Origin: Promerops cafer
Taxonomy: Eukaryota > Chordata > Aves > Passeriformes > Nectariniidae
DNA length: 64,000 bases
Assembly: GCA_013398275.1 (NCBI GenBank)
Contig: VZSE01002351.1
Span: 600,964 to 664,963, forward strand
Direction: 5' to 3'
This document shows positions 1 through 11,201 of the stretch, one piece after another. Below the pieces are notes generated by a model. It was given only the letters and a program-made list of their open reading frames with translations. It searched no databases and was not told the origin of the DNA. The position numbers and the translations under genes are program-made. The stretch's first letter is position 1. Each line of letters starts with the position of its first letter.

Positions 1-1062
1 TTGTATTCCCTTTCTTTCAATTCAATAAACAATAAATAACTGGAATGAATAGTTCTTAGTTTCCCTAACTTCACTTATACGACTGACTTGGATGTTAATT
101 TCTTGATCATTAATTATAGATTTCTTCCATAGTATTTCACTTCCTTGCTAGGAAAATTAATTTGTGGCAGTGTAGCTGCAGCCGAGTCTCTCAGGGCTGT
201 GTTCAGGCTCTCCAGGCTCTGCTGTGTGGCTCTAATCCACCTCACCCTTGTGTTTGTGCTGTACTTTAGCACTCCACTTGCCCGTGTCCCAGGCTGTGCT
301 TATATCACTTGCTCAACATCTGCTCCCTTGAGGCTCTGTGAAATCTATCATTCCTTAATGCTGCAGCTTGCTTAAATACCAGACTCTGGTTGCTGTAGGT
401 GATCTGTGAATTTTATGGGGTTTTTTGATACTTCATAGTAAGAAGGTGCTCCTGAAGTACTTGGCTCTCCTGCCTTTGTGTTCCCCCTCCAACTGACCCC
501 ACGTTCTTGTCCCCCCTCCCTGTGCCTTAAACCAGAACCTCATCTTTGTCCTGCCTTTTTATTCAGCTCTAGCTTATGTTGTGTTAAAAAGCTGTGCCTG
601 AATTTCTACTCCCTGCAGCTTTTCCAAACTCAAACCTTTTGCTGATGTGCATTCAATTTTTGAATTCCTTTAACTTATGTATTGATTAGAAGAACTCTTC
701 ACTTCCTCTACTAGCACCTTTGTATTAACTTTGTTCTCTCCCATACAGTTCAGGCAGTATATAGATAATTATGACTTAAATGCAGCTGCCAAGAGAAGGG
801 ATGTGCCTTATTTCTCTGCATGTCCTCCTTTGTCCCATTTCCCTCGGCTGCTGGTATTTGCAGGATTCTTGGGTTGCAGACCCACTTCAGCCATAAATTA
901 TTCACACAGCAGATGAAGGAAGTTACTAACAAACCCAGCCAAAAAAGCTGTGCTTCATCTGCTGTCGTGTCTGCCTTTAATGGGTCAGAAGAGTGCAAGA
1001 GAAACAGGTATATGAATTCTATGGGCCAGTGACTTTTCAGCATTTTTAAGATTTAAGTCCTT

Positions 1063-1130
1063 TGGGTTTGGGGTTTGTTTGGGTTTTTTTCTCAAGTGTT
1101 TTTTGGGGTTTTTTGTTTGTTTTTATTAAG
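1063..1130. repeat. G/T-rich low-complexity tract
   Basis: Runs of GGG or GGGG alternate with T runs of 3 to 7. Similar tracts recur at 13425-13465, 16265-16290 and 42415-42660, and as the complementary A/C-rich form at 4905-4960, 54416-54465 and 57093-57150. Confidence 0.6.
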
Positions 1131-3247
1131 TAATTCAGATTATTTCAAAGAAATTTCACAAGGAACCTGAGAGTAGATGTGTGTTTCTTAATTAGCTTAA
1201 ATCCAAACTGTGCCTGAGGAGACCCTTCCTTACACCTTGCGCCGTGCTCTCTGTGCTGCCTGGTCACCTCCCTGCGTGTCTCATGTGTGCCAAGGCTGTC
1301 ACCTCATCCCAGAAGGATGGCAGTGCCAGCTGTCTCCTCACTTTAAAAGACCTATAATGCTCTGAAGGGTAACCAACCACTGAGGCTTGTGTGCCTCTGT
1401 TCCTGCCAAAGCTAAGGTGGTGAATGTACTGGTAACTGCATGGTGGTTCATAATATATAGCCCAAATTTCCCTACTGCTACTTCCAATGTCCATCATACC
1501 CTATACTTAAAGGCATAAATGGTCTTTTGGCACTTGGACAGAATCCTAGAGAGCTTCTTGTGAAGATAAAGATTTAGAATAAAGCTCTGACAATCCTGAA
1601 CAGATAAAGATTTGCCTTTTTGGGCTTAGCAGGGTTTCTGGTTGATTGTTAACCTGCATGTAAAATTTTTCTTAGGACTACTAGTCAGACCACTGACTTA
1701 CCATATTCCATAATACAGAACCACTTTAGAAAACCAAACCAGTCATTTACTAGATTGAGGTGGCAAGTATATTTTTAAAAAACAGGCTCAATAACAAACA
1801 GTCTGTAACTAATGATTAATTAGAGGGAAACATGCAATTCTACACATTTTAACTAACCTCCCCAAATCCAGAATTCTTAACTGTTATGTAATCTCTCTGA
1901 AAACTGATGCAAGATGATCATCTTTGCAAGCTGGCCAGGCTGTTGATTGTGGGTGAGGAAAAGGGCTCAGTAACTTCAGTTAAAAGTTGGAATCCCTGCA
2001 GGACTTTGATTTATTTTCACTGATTAGAAGTTTTTGATCAATCATAGCTAATGGTTCCTCATGAAGTTATACTTGGGTACCTCAAGTCCAAAGGGAAATA
2101 GTCTGAGTGAATAGGAAGGAATCTGTATTTGACCTCACACCAATTTATAGTCAGATGAATTTTTTAAAAAATCAGTCTCAAGTTTCTAATTGTCTTGAAT
2201 TCTGTATGATACGCTTGGGTTTAAATTACCCTGTTCTCTGCTGGAAAATAGGGAGGTTTTTTATTATTTTTACCACTATAAAAATTTCTGTGCTCTGTGG
2301 GTCTCCCAGGAGTGATGTAACTGCAGTATCCCTATTTCTAGCTAATAAATCATGTTTTTTAGCTATTACAAATACATTTCTTCTGTAGCTGACACTGACC
2401 TCTGAAGATCTGTTGAAGCAGGCACTGACCCTGAACAGTAAGAAGGCTTCAACATTACCAGTGTAATTATTTAGCATAATTGTAGTCTCTGAAACATACT
2501 GCTGAGGTTTTTACAACTCTTATCATCAGTTGTTTGATATAAATGAACAGAGAACTTCTATTTTTAGAGTAAGATACCAAGCTGCTAGTTTAAGTAATGG
2601 ACTTAAAATTAAATGAGGTAATGCTCATGTTACTCAGAGTGAAACAAGTTTAGTGAAATGTATCTACTGTCAGCAGTACAGCAAAGACCTGACTTAGGCC
2701 CTTTCTTCCAACACCCAAAATGTGTAGGAAGTTTTTTTCACACACAAAATCATTTATTTGTGTACCATAATCTGCTATGAAAGTTACTGACTTTCTACTC
2801 TTTTGAAGTTTAATTTGCTGTCCTTTCTCCAGGCCTCCCTCCTGTCTGGGTTTTGGCTTTATAGGGCAGTACTTTTTGTAGTTTGATGTTGTGCTGTCAG
2901 GTAGTCAGTGGCATCCAGCTGGGGCAACTGTTTCCTTAGTTTTTTAATAAGCACGATTTTCAGCATTCATCTTTAACACAGCTTAACTTGGACTCCATCC
3001 ATCAGAAATTTAAAGCCAAACTTCTCCTAGAACAAACACTGAACACAAGGTTACCTACAGCAATAAAGCATCAGTGTTGCCTTTTCATGTCTAGCCCTGA
3101 AAACAACTGTTGACTCCAGCTGTACACTAAAACCCCAAGTACTTAAGAAAGAAAAGCTCATAAATTTTAGGACGTAATTACAGAAATGTCTTTTTTAAAG
3201 TGTTTTAATTGATGTGTTTGTTCCAAGAGACCTGTTTGCAAGCACAT

Positions 3248-3253
3248 AATAAA
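3248..3253 (+). terminator. Candidate plus-strand poly(A) signal
   Basis: A canonical AATAAA hexamer; a second one lies at 3062-3067. Both would fit the 3' end of a plus-strand gene convergent with CNIH4, expected to be WDR26. Such hexamers also occur by chance in AT-rich DNA, and nothing here shows use. Confidence 0.25.
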
Positions 3254-3608
3254 AACTTAAAGACAGTTATTGGACAGTGAGAGTACAAACTCAGGTTTAT
3301 ACACTTATCACCGCTGCAAGAGCTGCACAAAGAGAACTTGCTGGTATCACTGAAGCAGAGTCCCATCAGAATTGGAGGAAGTGGGGTTATGGGTTACCAG
3401 ACCATTTCCCTGAGCTAGACAGATTCTTGCTTCACCCCACTGGCTATGCAAAGAGCAGGTTCAGGGAGTAGCAACTGCAGATAGTCTTTTGCTCTGTAAC
3501 CAACTCCACCCCACTGTAATATGATCTTTTATGGTCTGGATGTCCATGATGTAAAAGACTTCATATAGGTTGCTGCAGCAGGGTGGGGAAAGGGAGGAAA
3601 ATGTAACT

Positions 3609-3614
3609 TTTATT
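3609..3614 (-). terminator. Candidate CNIH4 poly(A) signal
   Basis: AATAAA on the minus strand, about 520 bases beyond the CNIH4 stop codon. It is the first canonical hexamer I see downstream of the gene. Use is inferred. Confidence 0.35.
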
Positions 3615-4131
3615 CCATTGATTTTTGTATGGAAAGAATACCAACACAAAGATGGAAGCTGTGCTCCTGTTCCACTTTGAAATCTGTTCCAAGTGCTCCT
3701 TCAAATTAGGCTCTGATAGGAGAGCCTGGCAGCCAGAGTCTCATCCTGACACCTCTCAGCAACAATCAGGTATCATTGCAGCACTTAACTGTGTTCTGGA
3801 ACTACCAACATTGCCAGCTCATGCTGCTGAAACAAGTTTCCCTGATCACCATTTAACTCCTATGAGGTCACTTCTGTAAGCAAGTATTTCATATTACAGA
3901 AACAGCAGCTCCAGAAGTTTGGCTTGTAAAGGAACAAAAACAACTGCTACACAGATCCAATGCCTTTTGAAAATATTTTATGTTAAAAATACAGAAAAAT
4001 ATTTCTTGTTCAAAGAGGAAAAATATACTGCATGACGACACTGATCTAGGTGTGTTCGGGAGGTGTCTGTGGCTCCACAACCAGTCAGAGTGATGACCCA
4101 ATTTGGCAGCTACTGGTTCTCTTTCAACTTC

Positions 4132-4159
4132 TCAATCATTTATCAAGGCCAGAATCATA
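4132..4159 (-). CDS. CNIH4: CNIH4 terminal coding exon
   Basis: After the acceptor (minus strand ...TCACAG), base T completes the serine codon begun as AG in the previous exon. The exon then reads MILALIND and stops at TGA (4132-4134). This matches the C-terminal tail of vertebrate CNIH4. The exon is too short to show as an open frame by itself. Confidence 0.93.
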
Positions 4160-7100
4160 CTGTGACAAAACAGAAAACATGATACCAGTGGATTACTGAA
4201 GCTTGTGCAAGCAGGAGCAGCTCTCACTGTCACGGGAGAGCTGCACTGAGAGAACCTGAAATAGAAAGTCAAGACATCTCTGCTGTGTGCTTTGCTTAGG
4301 AAGACAAGGCTGCAGAAGCAATACTGCAGCAGAGGAACAGCAGCTCTGCCACCTTGGAGTAAGTGGCCTTATCACAGAACACATCTATTTGTAACTCAGC
4401 CAGATCACCTTAATTTTTTAGAAACAGAACTTGTAAAATAAACTTGGTCTTCCAGAGTATTTCCTTTCTAAACAGGCCACTTACTGTAGGTGCTGAAAGC
4501 ATGTAACTCTTTTCATTGTACTTGTGGTTTTGAGATTAAGGAATAGCCTGAGTTTCCAAACAATGTTTGATCAGAATGAATAAAGGCATATAATGAGCCC
4601 AGAGATAGCTGTCAAAATATATTACCGAGGCTTAGCAGGATGCAAAAAAGCTAAGACATGAATACCAGCAATTACACCAGTGGAATAGAGGAGATAAAAA
4701 TAGCTGGCAGACAATCCCTTTCTTCCTTGGGAGCAATTTTTGAAACTAACCTGTAAAGGTACATGAAGAAACAGAGCAGATGAAAGCCCAGCTTAATCAT
4801 GGCTTCTTTCATGTGTGATTTCAGTTGTCCTCGGTTATGGATCTCTGTGGGATCAAATACTCCCATGTTTCCACTTGGCACCATAATGTACCTGAAAGTT
4901 AAAGAATTAAAAAAAAAAACCAAAACAACCCAAAAAAATCCCCACAACAAAACCCAAAAATGTAATCACTGAAACATTAGGGAGTGTCAGGGAAAGAGGC
5001 AGGGGAAAGCTTGCCAAGAAGGGACTTTCATCTGAAGAGCTGTTTCACAATTCAAGGTAAGGGAGTTCTGGATATTGCAGCTATCTCTGCCAGTACAACC
5101 CACAAATAATAAGAGAACAAGAAGTACTAAAAACATCAGCCCAGGCTCCTGTGTAAAAATGAGAGAGATTCCAGGTAATAGCCAATTCCAGTTCATTTTA
5201 ATTGCTGTTCACAGTTAGTTGCTGTCATGGGGAAAACACCCACCTACAGTGGAAAGATTCATTAGATGAAAGGGAGTGGAAAAGAACCTAATTTAACTAA
5301 GAAGCAGTAATTTATTTAGCAAAAAGCCTCACAGAGAAAATCACAAACTCCAGTGGTCACAATGAGATGGCATAAGCCAAGGCAGAGGATCTGTGCTGTT
5401 ACTGCTGCCTTTGTCACAGCCATCCTGGGACACCTCAGCACAGACACTGAGGCCGACAGGACGAGTCGGGCAGAACTGAAGATGTCAGGTTCTGCTGCCC
5501 AAACCCACATGAGAACAAAAGCTGAGTGAAGCCAAGTGGAATGTAAGCCAAAGAAGCATAAAACCAGCAAACCAAATGTTTATGTCCTGTGACAATTGAG
5601 CCAGCAGCATGTTCTCTTGTCAGAAGAATTTCTCAAGGGAGCACATGGGAGCACATGAAGTTCTCACTCCAGCTGAGCTCAGGCTAGTACATCACTAAGA
5701 TGTTATACAGGCTCTACCTGCCTGGAATCAGACTCTTTCTGTACAGGAATTTAACTTTTTGTTTTAAAGCTGGAGGAGAAACATGGTCTCAGAAAGAACA
5801 CTTGTTCAAGTTTCTTTGAATACTCCAATGGCACCACGTGTAGTCCAAAAGACACTTCCCCACCTCTTAAAACACTCACTTCCATAACAGGAGGGGAAGG
5901 AAAGGGGACAAGCAACAGGGAGGTTTTCTAGCAGCACTAGGACATTGGGAAAGAAAAAGTTCAGCCCACAGTAGTTGTCTGTCACAGAGGCACTGAAAAG
6001 CACTGCAGCATATTTGACTAATACCAAAGACAGTGGTGTCTTGAACATGAACTATTAAAAATAGTTCATGTTAAATAATTCCAATTTGAAATTCTCTTCT
6101 AAATTTGAAGTTTTGAATGGTTGTTCTGTTTTTAATGTTATAGCACAAATTATTGTCCATTTCCTGGGAATGTAATATGTTTTATGGAACAAAAGGGGGA
6201 ACATGTTTCCTGTACCAATTTATCCTAGAAATAGAATGCATAATTTTCTTACATGTCTGGGATATGAGTGCCATCCAGACAGCATGCATTAATTTTGCTT
6301 TTTTAAAAAATGGTGACACTTCAATGATGCAACTTCATTGCATAAGCTGTGAGGCATTTCTTCCAAGAGGCCCACAAGGCAGGACAGCCTATATTCAGTA
6401 TCTAAGGAAGTGAGCCATGGATACAACGCTGCTGGATGCTGACAAACCCAGCTCAAACCAGCTGTCACCCTCTACACAGCAGAAAAACTTCTGCAGCAAA
6501 CAAGTAAATTGTCAGCTTTAATAAATATACACATTAATGCCTCCAGGATTTCCATTCAGTGGAAGCTGCTACCACAGCAACAGGACACTTCCCTCCAGAT
6601 TTCCCAGTGTTTAAAGTGATGTAGAAGTTCTGACCAGAATTTTCAATGAATTGTAAAGATTTTTTTTTTATTATTATTCCTTTAGTTTTATCTTAAAGGC
6701 ATGGCAAGAATCTCATTATTTGGACCTATTCTCTCAAGGAGATCTATATAACAAAGAAGAAAAAAAAGCTGAATGCTTCCCTTTGAGTTTTAAAACAAGG
6801 AGAATGTAAGACAAAACTGTCTCACTGGAGACAGTATAAAATTCATCCAAAGTTAAATATCAGATGAGTGTGCTGAACAAGAAGGGCCAGTAGGATGTTA
6901 CAATAAACATGTTGCAACTTTGGAAGTCTCTCTTGATGCTGTTTTTGACTATTTTATCCTTCCCAGGACTTGTTTCTGACACCCTTCCTGCACAAAACCT
7001 CTCTCCTCTCACTGCAATCCTTGAGAGAATTACTAAATTAAGCCAGTACTGCCTGTAGCTGCCATGTAGTCATTGGGATTAAGGAGGTTTTAAAGAAAAG

Positions 7101-9930
7101 TGAATAAGGGGAAGAGATTATCCTACCTTTCCCTCTATCACTTACACTGCAAAGCAGTGAATTCTTCAGTCTCAACAGAATTATTTCTCTTCTGTATTTC
7201 CAACCTAAATTTCCCCTCTTTAACTTTGAACCCGTACTCCTTGAGCTATTACTGCAGTTCCTAATGAGCTGAAAATGCTAAACCCTAAACTTGCTTTTGC
7301 AGGCCTCAAACTCCTTCACTAGAGATGGGATAGTCCAGGCTATTAATGTGGGAGAAACTCCTTGATCCACAGAAAGAAGGGAGGATTAGTGATACAGGCC
7401 TAATATTTTGACTTCTTATTGCCTACACTGCACATCTCAAATTAAGGAAACAATCCTGGATTTTAGGATATTGAGAATATTTATGCTACGTAGAACATAC
7501 ATAATATGAGAGCTGTCAATATAAAACAGCAGTCAAAGCTTACTGCCCAACATGTAGAAATAGAAATAATTTCTCTTTTAAAACTCTTTCTGACCAGTTT
7601 TAGAAGGGAAAGCAAATGCCTACTTTAAAAAATTAACCTAAGTACACAAAATGAAGCAGCAAAGTGGTAACCAGCACAAGAAATTTTGACAGCTTCAAAG
7701 AAAATACATTCTGTCTGTGATGTCTCAGCCTTGCCTAAATGAAATATCAAACCCTAAACTTGCCAGCAGATCCCAAACCACTACTGGTCACTGTAGGTCA
7801 CAGCTGTACATAGGGAGAGACAAACAAAACCAGACAAAACTGTGCCCTATGTGTGTGTATTTAGGCAACATTTATTTATTAAACATAAAGTTCTACTGTC
7901 TCATGTTTCTCCACCTCAGAAACATTTGAAGGCTTTGCAGGCAGTTCTCTAGAAAACAAGGGTGATATTTATCAATATTTAAATAGCACAGCTATTTTGC
8001 CCAAGAACAACCAGGTTATGAGTGCAGAGATCCTCAACTTTGTTTTAATGAGAGCTGTGAAACTTCTTGTTTAATTCTACCAGCAATTCAACCCATCCCT
8101 GCAAACAGTTAGCCCTGGCAGGTTCAGGCAAGCAAGAATTACAGCCAGCTTTCCATACCTGTACATTTAACATTTGGGCTCTTGGGTTCCCTCAGTGTGG
8201 TGACTGGAGATAATTTGTGACAAATCCACATCCAGTTTCCATCAGCTACACACCTGTGAAGGGTCAGTTCTCCACACACCAAATGACAGCAGACAAAAAG
8301 AATATGGTTTGAACTGACAGCCCCAGTGTTGCCACATGGAAACTGCCACTGGTAACGAAGCCATTTCCAAGGGTGGCAGCCCAGTGTGCAAAGGGCAGTA
8401 ACACTGACAGCTGTCCTAGGGTGAAAAGGCTTCAAATTTCCAAATTTCCTTCCCAAATACAAACCTGCAGGACAGGGGGCCAAAACCAATGCAGATGAGG
8501 GGAAGGCACAAGTCAGCAAATGAAGAAGGGTGCAAGGGTCAACACCACAGCCCCATGGTTTTACAGCCATCAGCCATGCCAACCTAAGTGCTTTTATGCT
8601 GATAGCACTATCAGGAACAGCATGAAAACATTATTAACTCTGTTTTCAGTACTATTTCATAATCCCAATTAATCTGCTATTATTTCCTATGAATTTGGGA
8701 ATGAGCCACAAATGGAGATTCCTGGGCACTAAAGAGAATGCAAGCAAAGGCCAGAAGTTTCATGTCCTCTACACTGCTGGGTTTCTTGTCATTCTAATGA
8801 CAAGAAATTATGTCAGTTTGATCAATGAAGACTGTTAGCAGCTCAAAACACAACTGAAACATCTCACCATGACATATTATTCATCTTTGTACTAGACTTA
8901 AAGCTAAACTAGCAACAGTGCTAAAAAGAAACCCCACAAACCCTTGAGCACTTACCTATATATATTCCATGTGGCCACTGGCAGGTTAAGGAGAAAGATG
9001 AACCAGTGCAATGAAATAAGCATTAATACCGTGACAACAGCATGGCCAATCACCTCGGGCACCACCCACTGCAAAAAGGGGAAAGAGGAAAGAGTTACAT
9101 GCACAAATGTAAACTCCTTTATGAAAAAGACATGTATTTGGGATTGTAATCTGATTATAACCACGTAAAATCTGAAAAACTGACAGCAGAGGCATGTGGT
9201 TCCATCACAGTGTGGATAAATTAGTATCTTCAGGCAGATTCCACACAAGTAAGCAGAAATCACGCCCTGAGATATTGTAACAGAGGTGCTTTTTCTAAGC
9301 ATTACAAACATTCCTAGAGAGCAGCACAGTCTGAACACAACTATACTACACAAGCATTCAAGAGAGAGAACTGAGAAAGTAGACAGAGCCCATCTGAAAT
9401 CACTGCAGAGAAGAGTGGGTTTAGGGAATCAGATAATTAAAACCTGCACAAACAGCCCCAGGCTTGGAACAGATAAGAAAGCTGATCAATATAAAAACTG
9501 GCATCATTAAACTGGGTCAGCCCCTGGCCATTACACGTTCTTGGATTGACAGGATCCTACACCATTCTCTCTCACATTAAGAAAAAATACCTTTAAATCA
9601 AAGTGAACACACTCATGGGAAGGCCACATTGATTTAATGCTAACAGTTTTAAGCAGATTCATTTGAAATGGTACTTTTTGTGATGGAATTTGCTAGAAGA
9701 TGGACATTCAAAAAAAGACAAGCAGGCTGAAATAAGGGGTACATGCAAAATACTGCCAATCAAGGCTCCTCAGATACCCATCACACCCCAGTTATTTACA
9801 ATGCTCAGGTGAAGGATGTGGTTTTCTCAAGCCACAGCAAATGCAAAGAAGACCAATTTACTTTATTGAGCTTGGAGCAGCATGATCTAGCATTGATGTA
9901 GTCACATTCCAGATCTGATAGTGTGATTAT
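4132..9930 (-). CDS. CNIH4: CNIH4, cornichon family AMPA receptor auxiliary protein 4 (exon 1 not found)
   Basis: Cornichon homologue 4, a small multipass ER membrane protein. The family acts as COPII cargo receptors, and CNIH4 is reported to help G-protein-coupled receptors leave the ER. Coding exons, in transcript order: 9862-9930, 8956-9068, 4751-4891 and 4132-4159. All join in frame across GT-AG introns to 116 residues plus stop. The product begins [18 protein letters not shown], continues with the hydrophobic segment [17 protein letters not shown] and the family segment [20 protein letters not shown], and ends SMILALIND. The human protein is 139 residues, so about 23 residues (start codon and first membrane segment) are missing; no matching exon is seen between 9931 and 11144. 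It is transcribed divergently from NVL. Identity is very secure from the near-identity to vertebrate CNIH4; only the first exon is open. Confidence 0.95.
4751..4891 (-). CDS. CNIH4: CNIH4 coding exon 4
   Basis: 141 bases flanked by an acceptor (CTTTCAG) and a donor (GTTAGT). It encodes the 46 residues from [10 protein letters not shown] to FFMYLY, including the highly conserved [10 protein letters not shown] loop and the start of the last membrane segment. Reading on past the donor gives unrelated sequence. Confidence 0.95.
6044..6072. repeat. Perfect AT-rich inverted repeat
   Basis: A 13-base arm at 6044-6056 (AACATGAACTATT) is followed by a 3-base spacer and its exact reverse complement at 6060-6072. 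It lies in the CNIH4 intron between exons 4 and 3. No function is assigned. Confidence 0.85.
8782..8807. repeat. Perfect inverted repeat, 12-base arms
   Basis: TTTCTTGTCATT at 8782-8793 is followed by 2 bases and its exact reverse complement at 8796-8807. It lies 150 bases downstream of CNIH4 exon 3 in transcript order. The stem is too short for a typical microRNA precursor. No function is assigned. Confidence 0.85.
8956..9068 (-). CDS. CNIH4: CNIH4 coding exon 3
   Basis: 113 bases between the acceptor (TTTTTGCAG) and the donor (GTAAGT-like, GTAAG). It encodes [18 protein letters not shown], then [19 protein letters not shown], and the first two bases of an arginine codon. This is the central membrane core of the cornichon fold. 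Confidence 0.95.
9862..9930 (-). CDS. CNIH4: CNIH4 coding exon 2
   Basis: 69 bases, exactly 23 codons, from [11 protein letters not shown] to SCCSKLNK. This cornichon signature segment follows the first membrane helix. The acceptor is CTTCAG and the donor GTAAAT, both phase 0. Human CNIH4 has 23 residues before this point, which a single upstream exon should supply. Confidence 0.94.
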
Positions 9931-11144
9931 CTGAAGTTCAGGATAAGGAAACACTGTATGGTAATTCAGAATACACAAAGCTTTACTTTTAGCCAATAAA
10001 CTGGGGACAACCATCTGCTGTCAGCATTCACTGCCTTACTCTACCTTGCTCTGTCAAAGGCATATTTCAACTAGTTACAACTCACTCCTGTTTTAGATAG
10101 AAGGCTTGGCTATATTTTATCATCAGGCCACACGATTTTATTATACATTCCCAAGGGCAACTGTTGCACAAGTGCTAAAGCTCAGTTCAGCCCTTAAAAC
10201 AGACCAGGGAGGCAAACTCAGTACGTTTAGTATCAAAATTGTTACTACAGCCCTTGAAACCAAAACTTAATGGGCAGGAGAAGTTACTGCACTTTTAAAC
10301 CCTCCTCACAAAATTGTGCAGTTTTAAGCAGTGAATCTACTTTTTTTTTTTCAAATTTTTTTTCAACATTTACAACAACATTGAATTAATACTTTGCTAG
10401 AAAGTAATAGAGAAACATCATTACTGAATGAACTCTCAGACTGAAATATGAATATTGCAAACAGCAAAATCCTCTCAAAAAGGCTTAGGGTGCACGTGTG
10501 CACTTCGCCATGCTCATGGGGTAGAGCTGTAGAGCTCATGGCTCTTTTCTCCAAGGAAATGAACACCAAGAGACCTTTTTCCTATTCCTAAAAAATGGGT
10601 AAAGGCTGTTCATTTTTCAACGAACAACACAAACTTATCCTCCTAGGATTCATTTTTTTTTCAAGTGGTTTTGCTAGAAGAACTGGGTACACCCTGAAAA
10701 ATCCCATCAGGATTGAAACAATGTGAAAGCCAGCTCTCTTTTATTGAGAAAAGCAAGGAAAAAAAGTCAAATCTGTGCTTTTACACTGCAACAACTCCAG
10801 CCAGCAAAGACTGCGGACCAGCCTCTAACAAAAGAGCATGGAAATCCTGCTTGCCGAGGACCTCGGAGCCCCACAGCCGTGAGCACACAGCTAACACAGA
10901 GCACGGCGTCCTTGCAGTGGAGACGCCGCTGGCCGCACTTTTTAGGCCCGTGTAGCTCCCCAGCACCGCTCGCTCCTTGAGACTCGCCTGGGTCCCCTCA
11001 GCCGCAGCCGCGGCCGCGCCCGCCCGTGGAGCCGCAGCCCCGCGGAGCGAGCACGGCCCGGCCGCCGCCTCCGCCCCGCCCGGGCGGGCCCGCGCAGCGC
11101 GGCACGCTGGGAAATGGAGTCCAGTCTCAGGCGGGGTGGCGGCC
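9931..11144 (-). other. Interval that should hold CNIH4 exon 1
   Basis: This is the only space between CNIH4 exon 2 and the NVL start. I looked on the minus strand for an ATG followed by about 23 hydrophobic codons and a phase-0 donor and saw none. The left part is AT-rich and plain; the right part (from about 10850) is CpG-rich promoter sequence. The exon may have been dropped from the assembly or may have diverged. Confidence 0.6.
11102..11120 (-). promoter_or_regulatory. Candidate ZNF143/THAP11 (SBS-type) element
   Basis: Read on the minus strand the 19 bases are ACTCCATTTCCCAGCGTGC. They match the known promoter element ACTACAATTCCCAGCATGC at 16 of 19 positions, including the whole TTCCCAGC core. 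Such elements are typical of housekeeping and bidirectional promoters. It lies 25 bases upstream of the NVL start codon. Binding is inferred. Confidence 0.55.
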
Positions 11145-11201
11145 ATGCGGTGCCGGCCCGGCCGCGTCTCCGATCCCCGGCTGAAGCAGCGCATCAAGCA
11201 G
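11145..11201 (+). CDS. NVL: NVL coding exon 1 (residues 1-19)
   Basis: ATG at 11145 reads MRCRPGRVSDPRLKQRIKQ to a phase-0 donor (GTACCG). It aligns residue for residue with the human 19-residue first exon, which fixes the start. An out-of-frame ATG at 11114 lies just upstream. Confidence 0.9.

Larger units (their letters stand above)
1..4131. other. Left flank, no coding exon seen; possible WDR26 3' UTR
   Basis: No conserved protein segment is recognised in any frame; the open frames are short and of low complexity. By synteny with other vertebrates, WDR26 should lie on the plus strand to the left with its 3' end facing CNIH4, so part of this stretch may be its long 3' untranslated region. 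Plus-strand AATAAA signals at 3062-3067 and 3248-3253 would suit such an end. The placement is inferred from gene order only. The last 0.5 kb probably includes the CNIH4 3' UTR. Confidence 0.35.
4892..8955 (-). other. CNIH4 intron between exons 3 and 4
   Basis: 4.1 kb of AT-rich sequence. It holds two perfect inverted repeats (6044-6072 and 8782-8807), an A/C-rich tract at its 5' edge in plus coordinates (4905-4960), and a small tandem GGGAGCACAT duplication near 5640. No coding signal is recognised. Confidence 0.7.

Noticed and set aside
746..845. Exon-like segment after a good acceptor (CCCATACAG), reading FRQYIDNYDLNAAAKRRD
   Set aside because: It looked like a coding exon, but it matches no part of WDR26 that I know, its frame soon becomes unlike a protein, and no fitting donor or partner exon was seen.
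8139..8582. 147-codon minus-strand open frame in a CNIH4 intron
   Set aside because: No similarity is recognised, it lies between two conserved CNIH4 exons, and no splice signals join it to them in frame.
6044..8807. The two CNIH4 intron hairpins as microRNA precursors
   Set aside because: The stems of 12-13 pairs with 2-3 base loops are much shorter than the roughly 30-pair stems of microRNA precursors.
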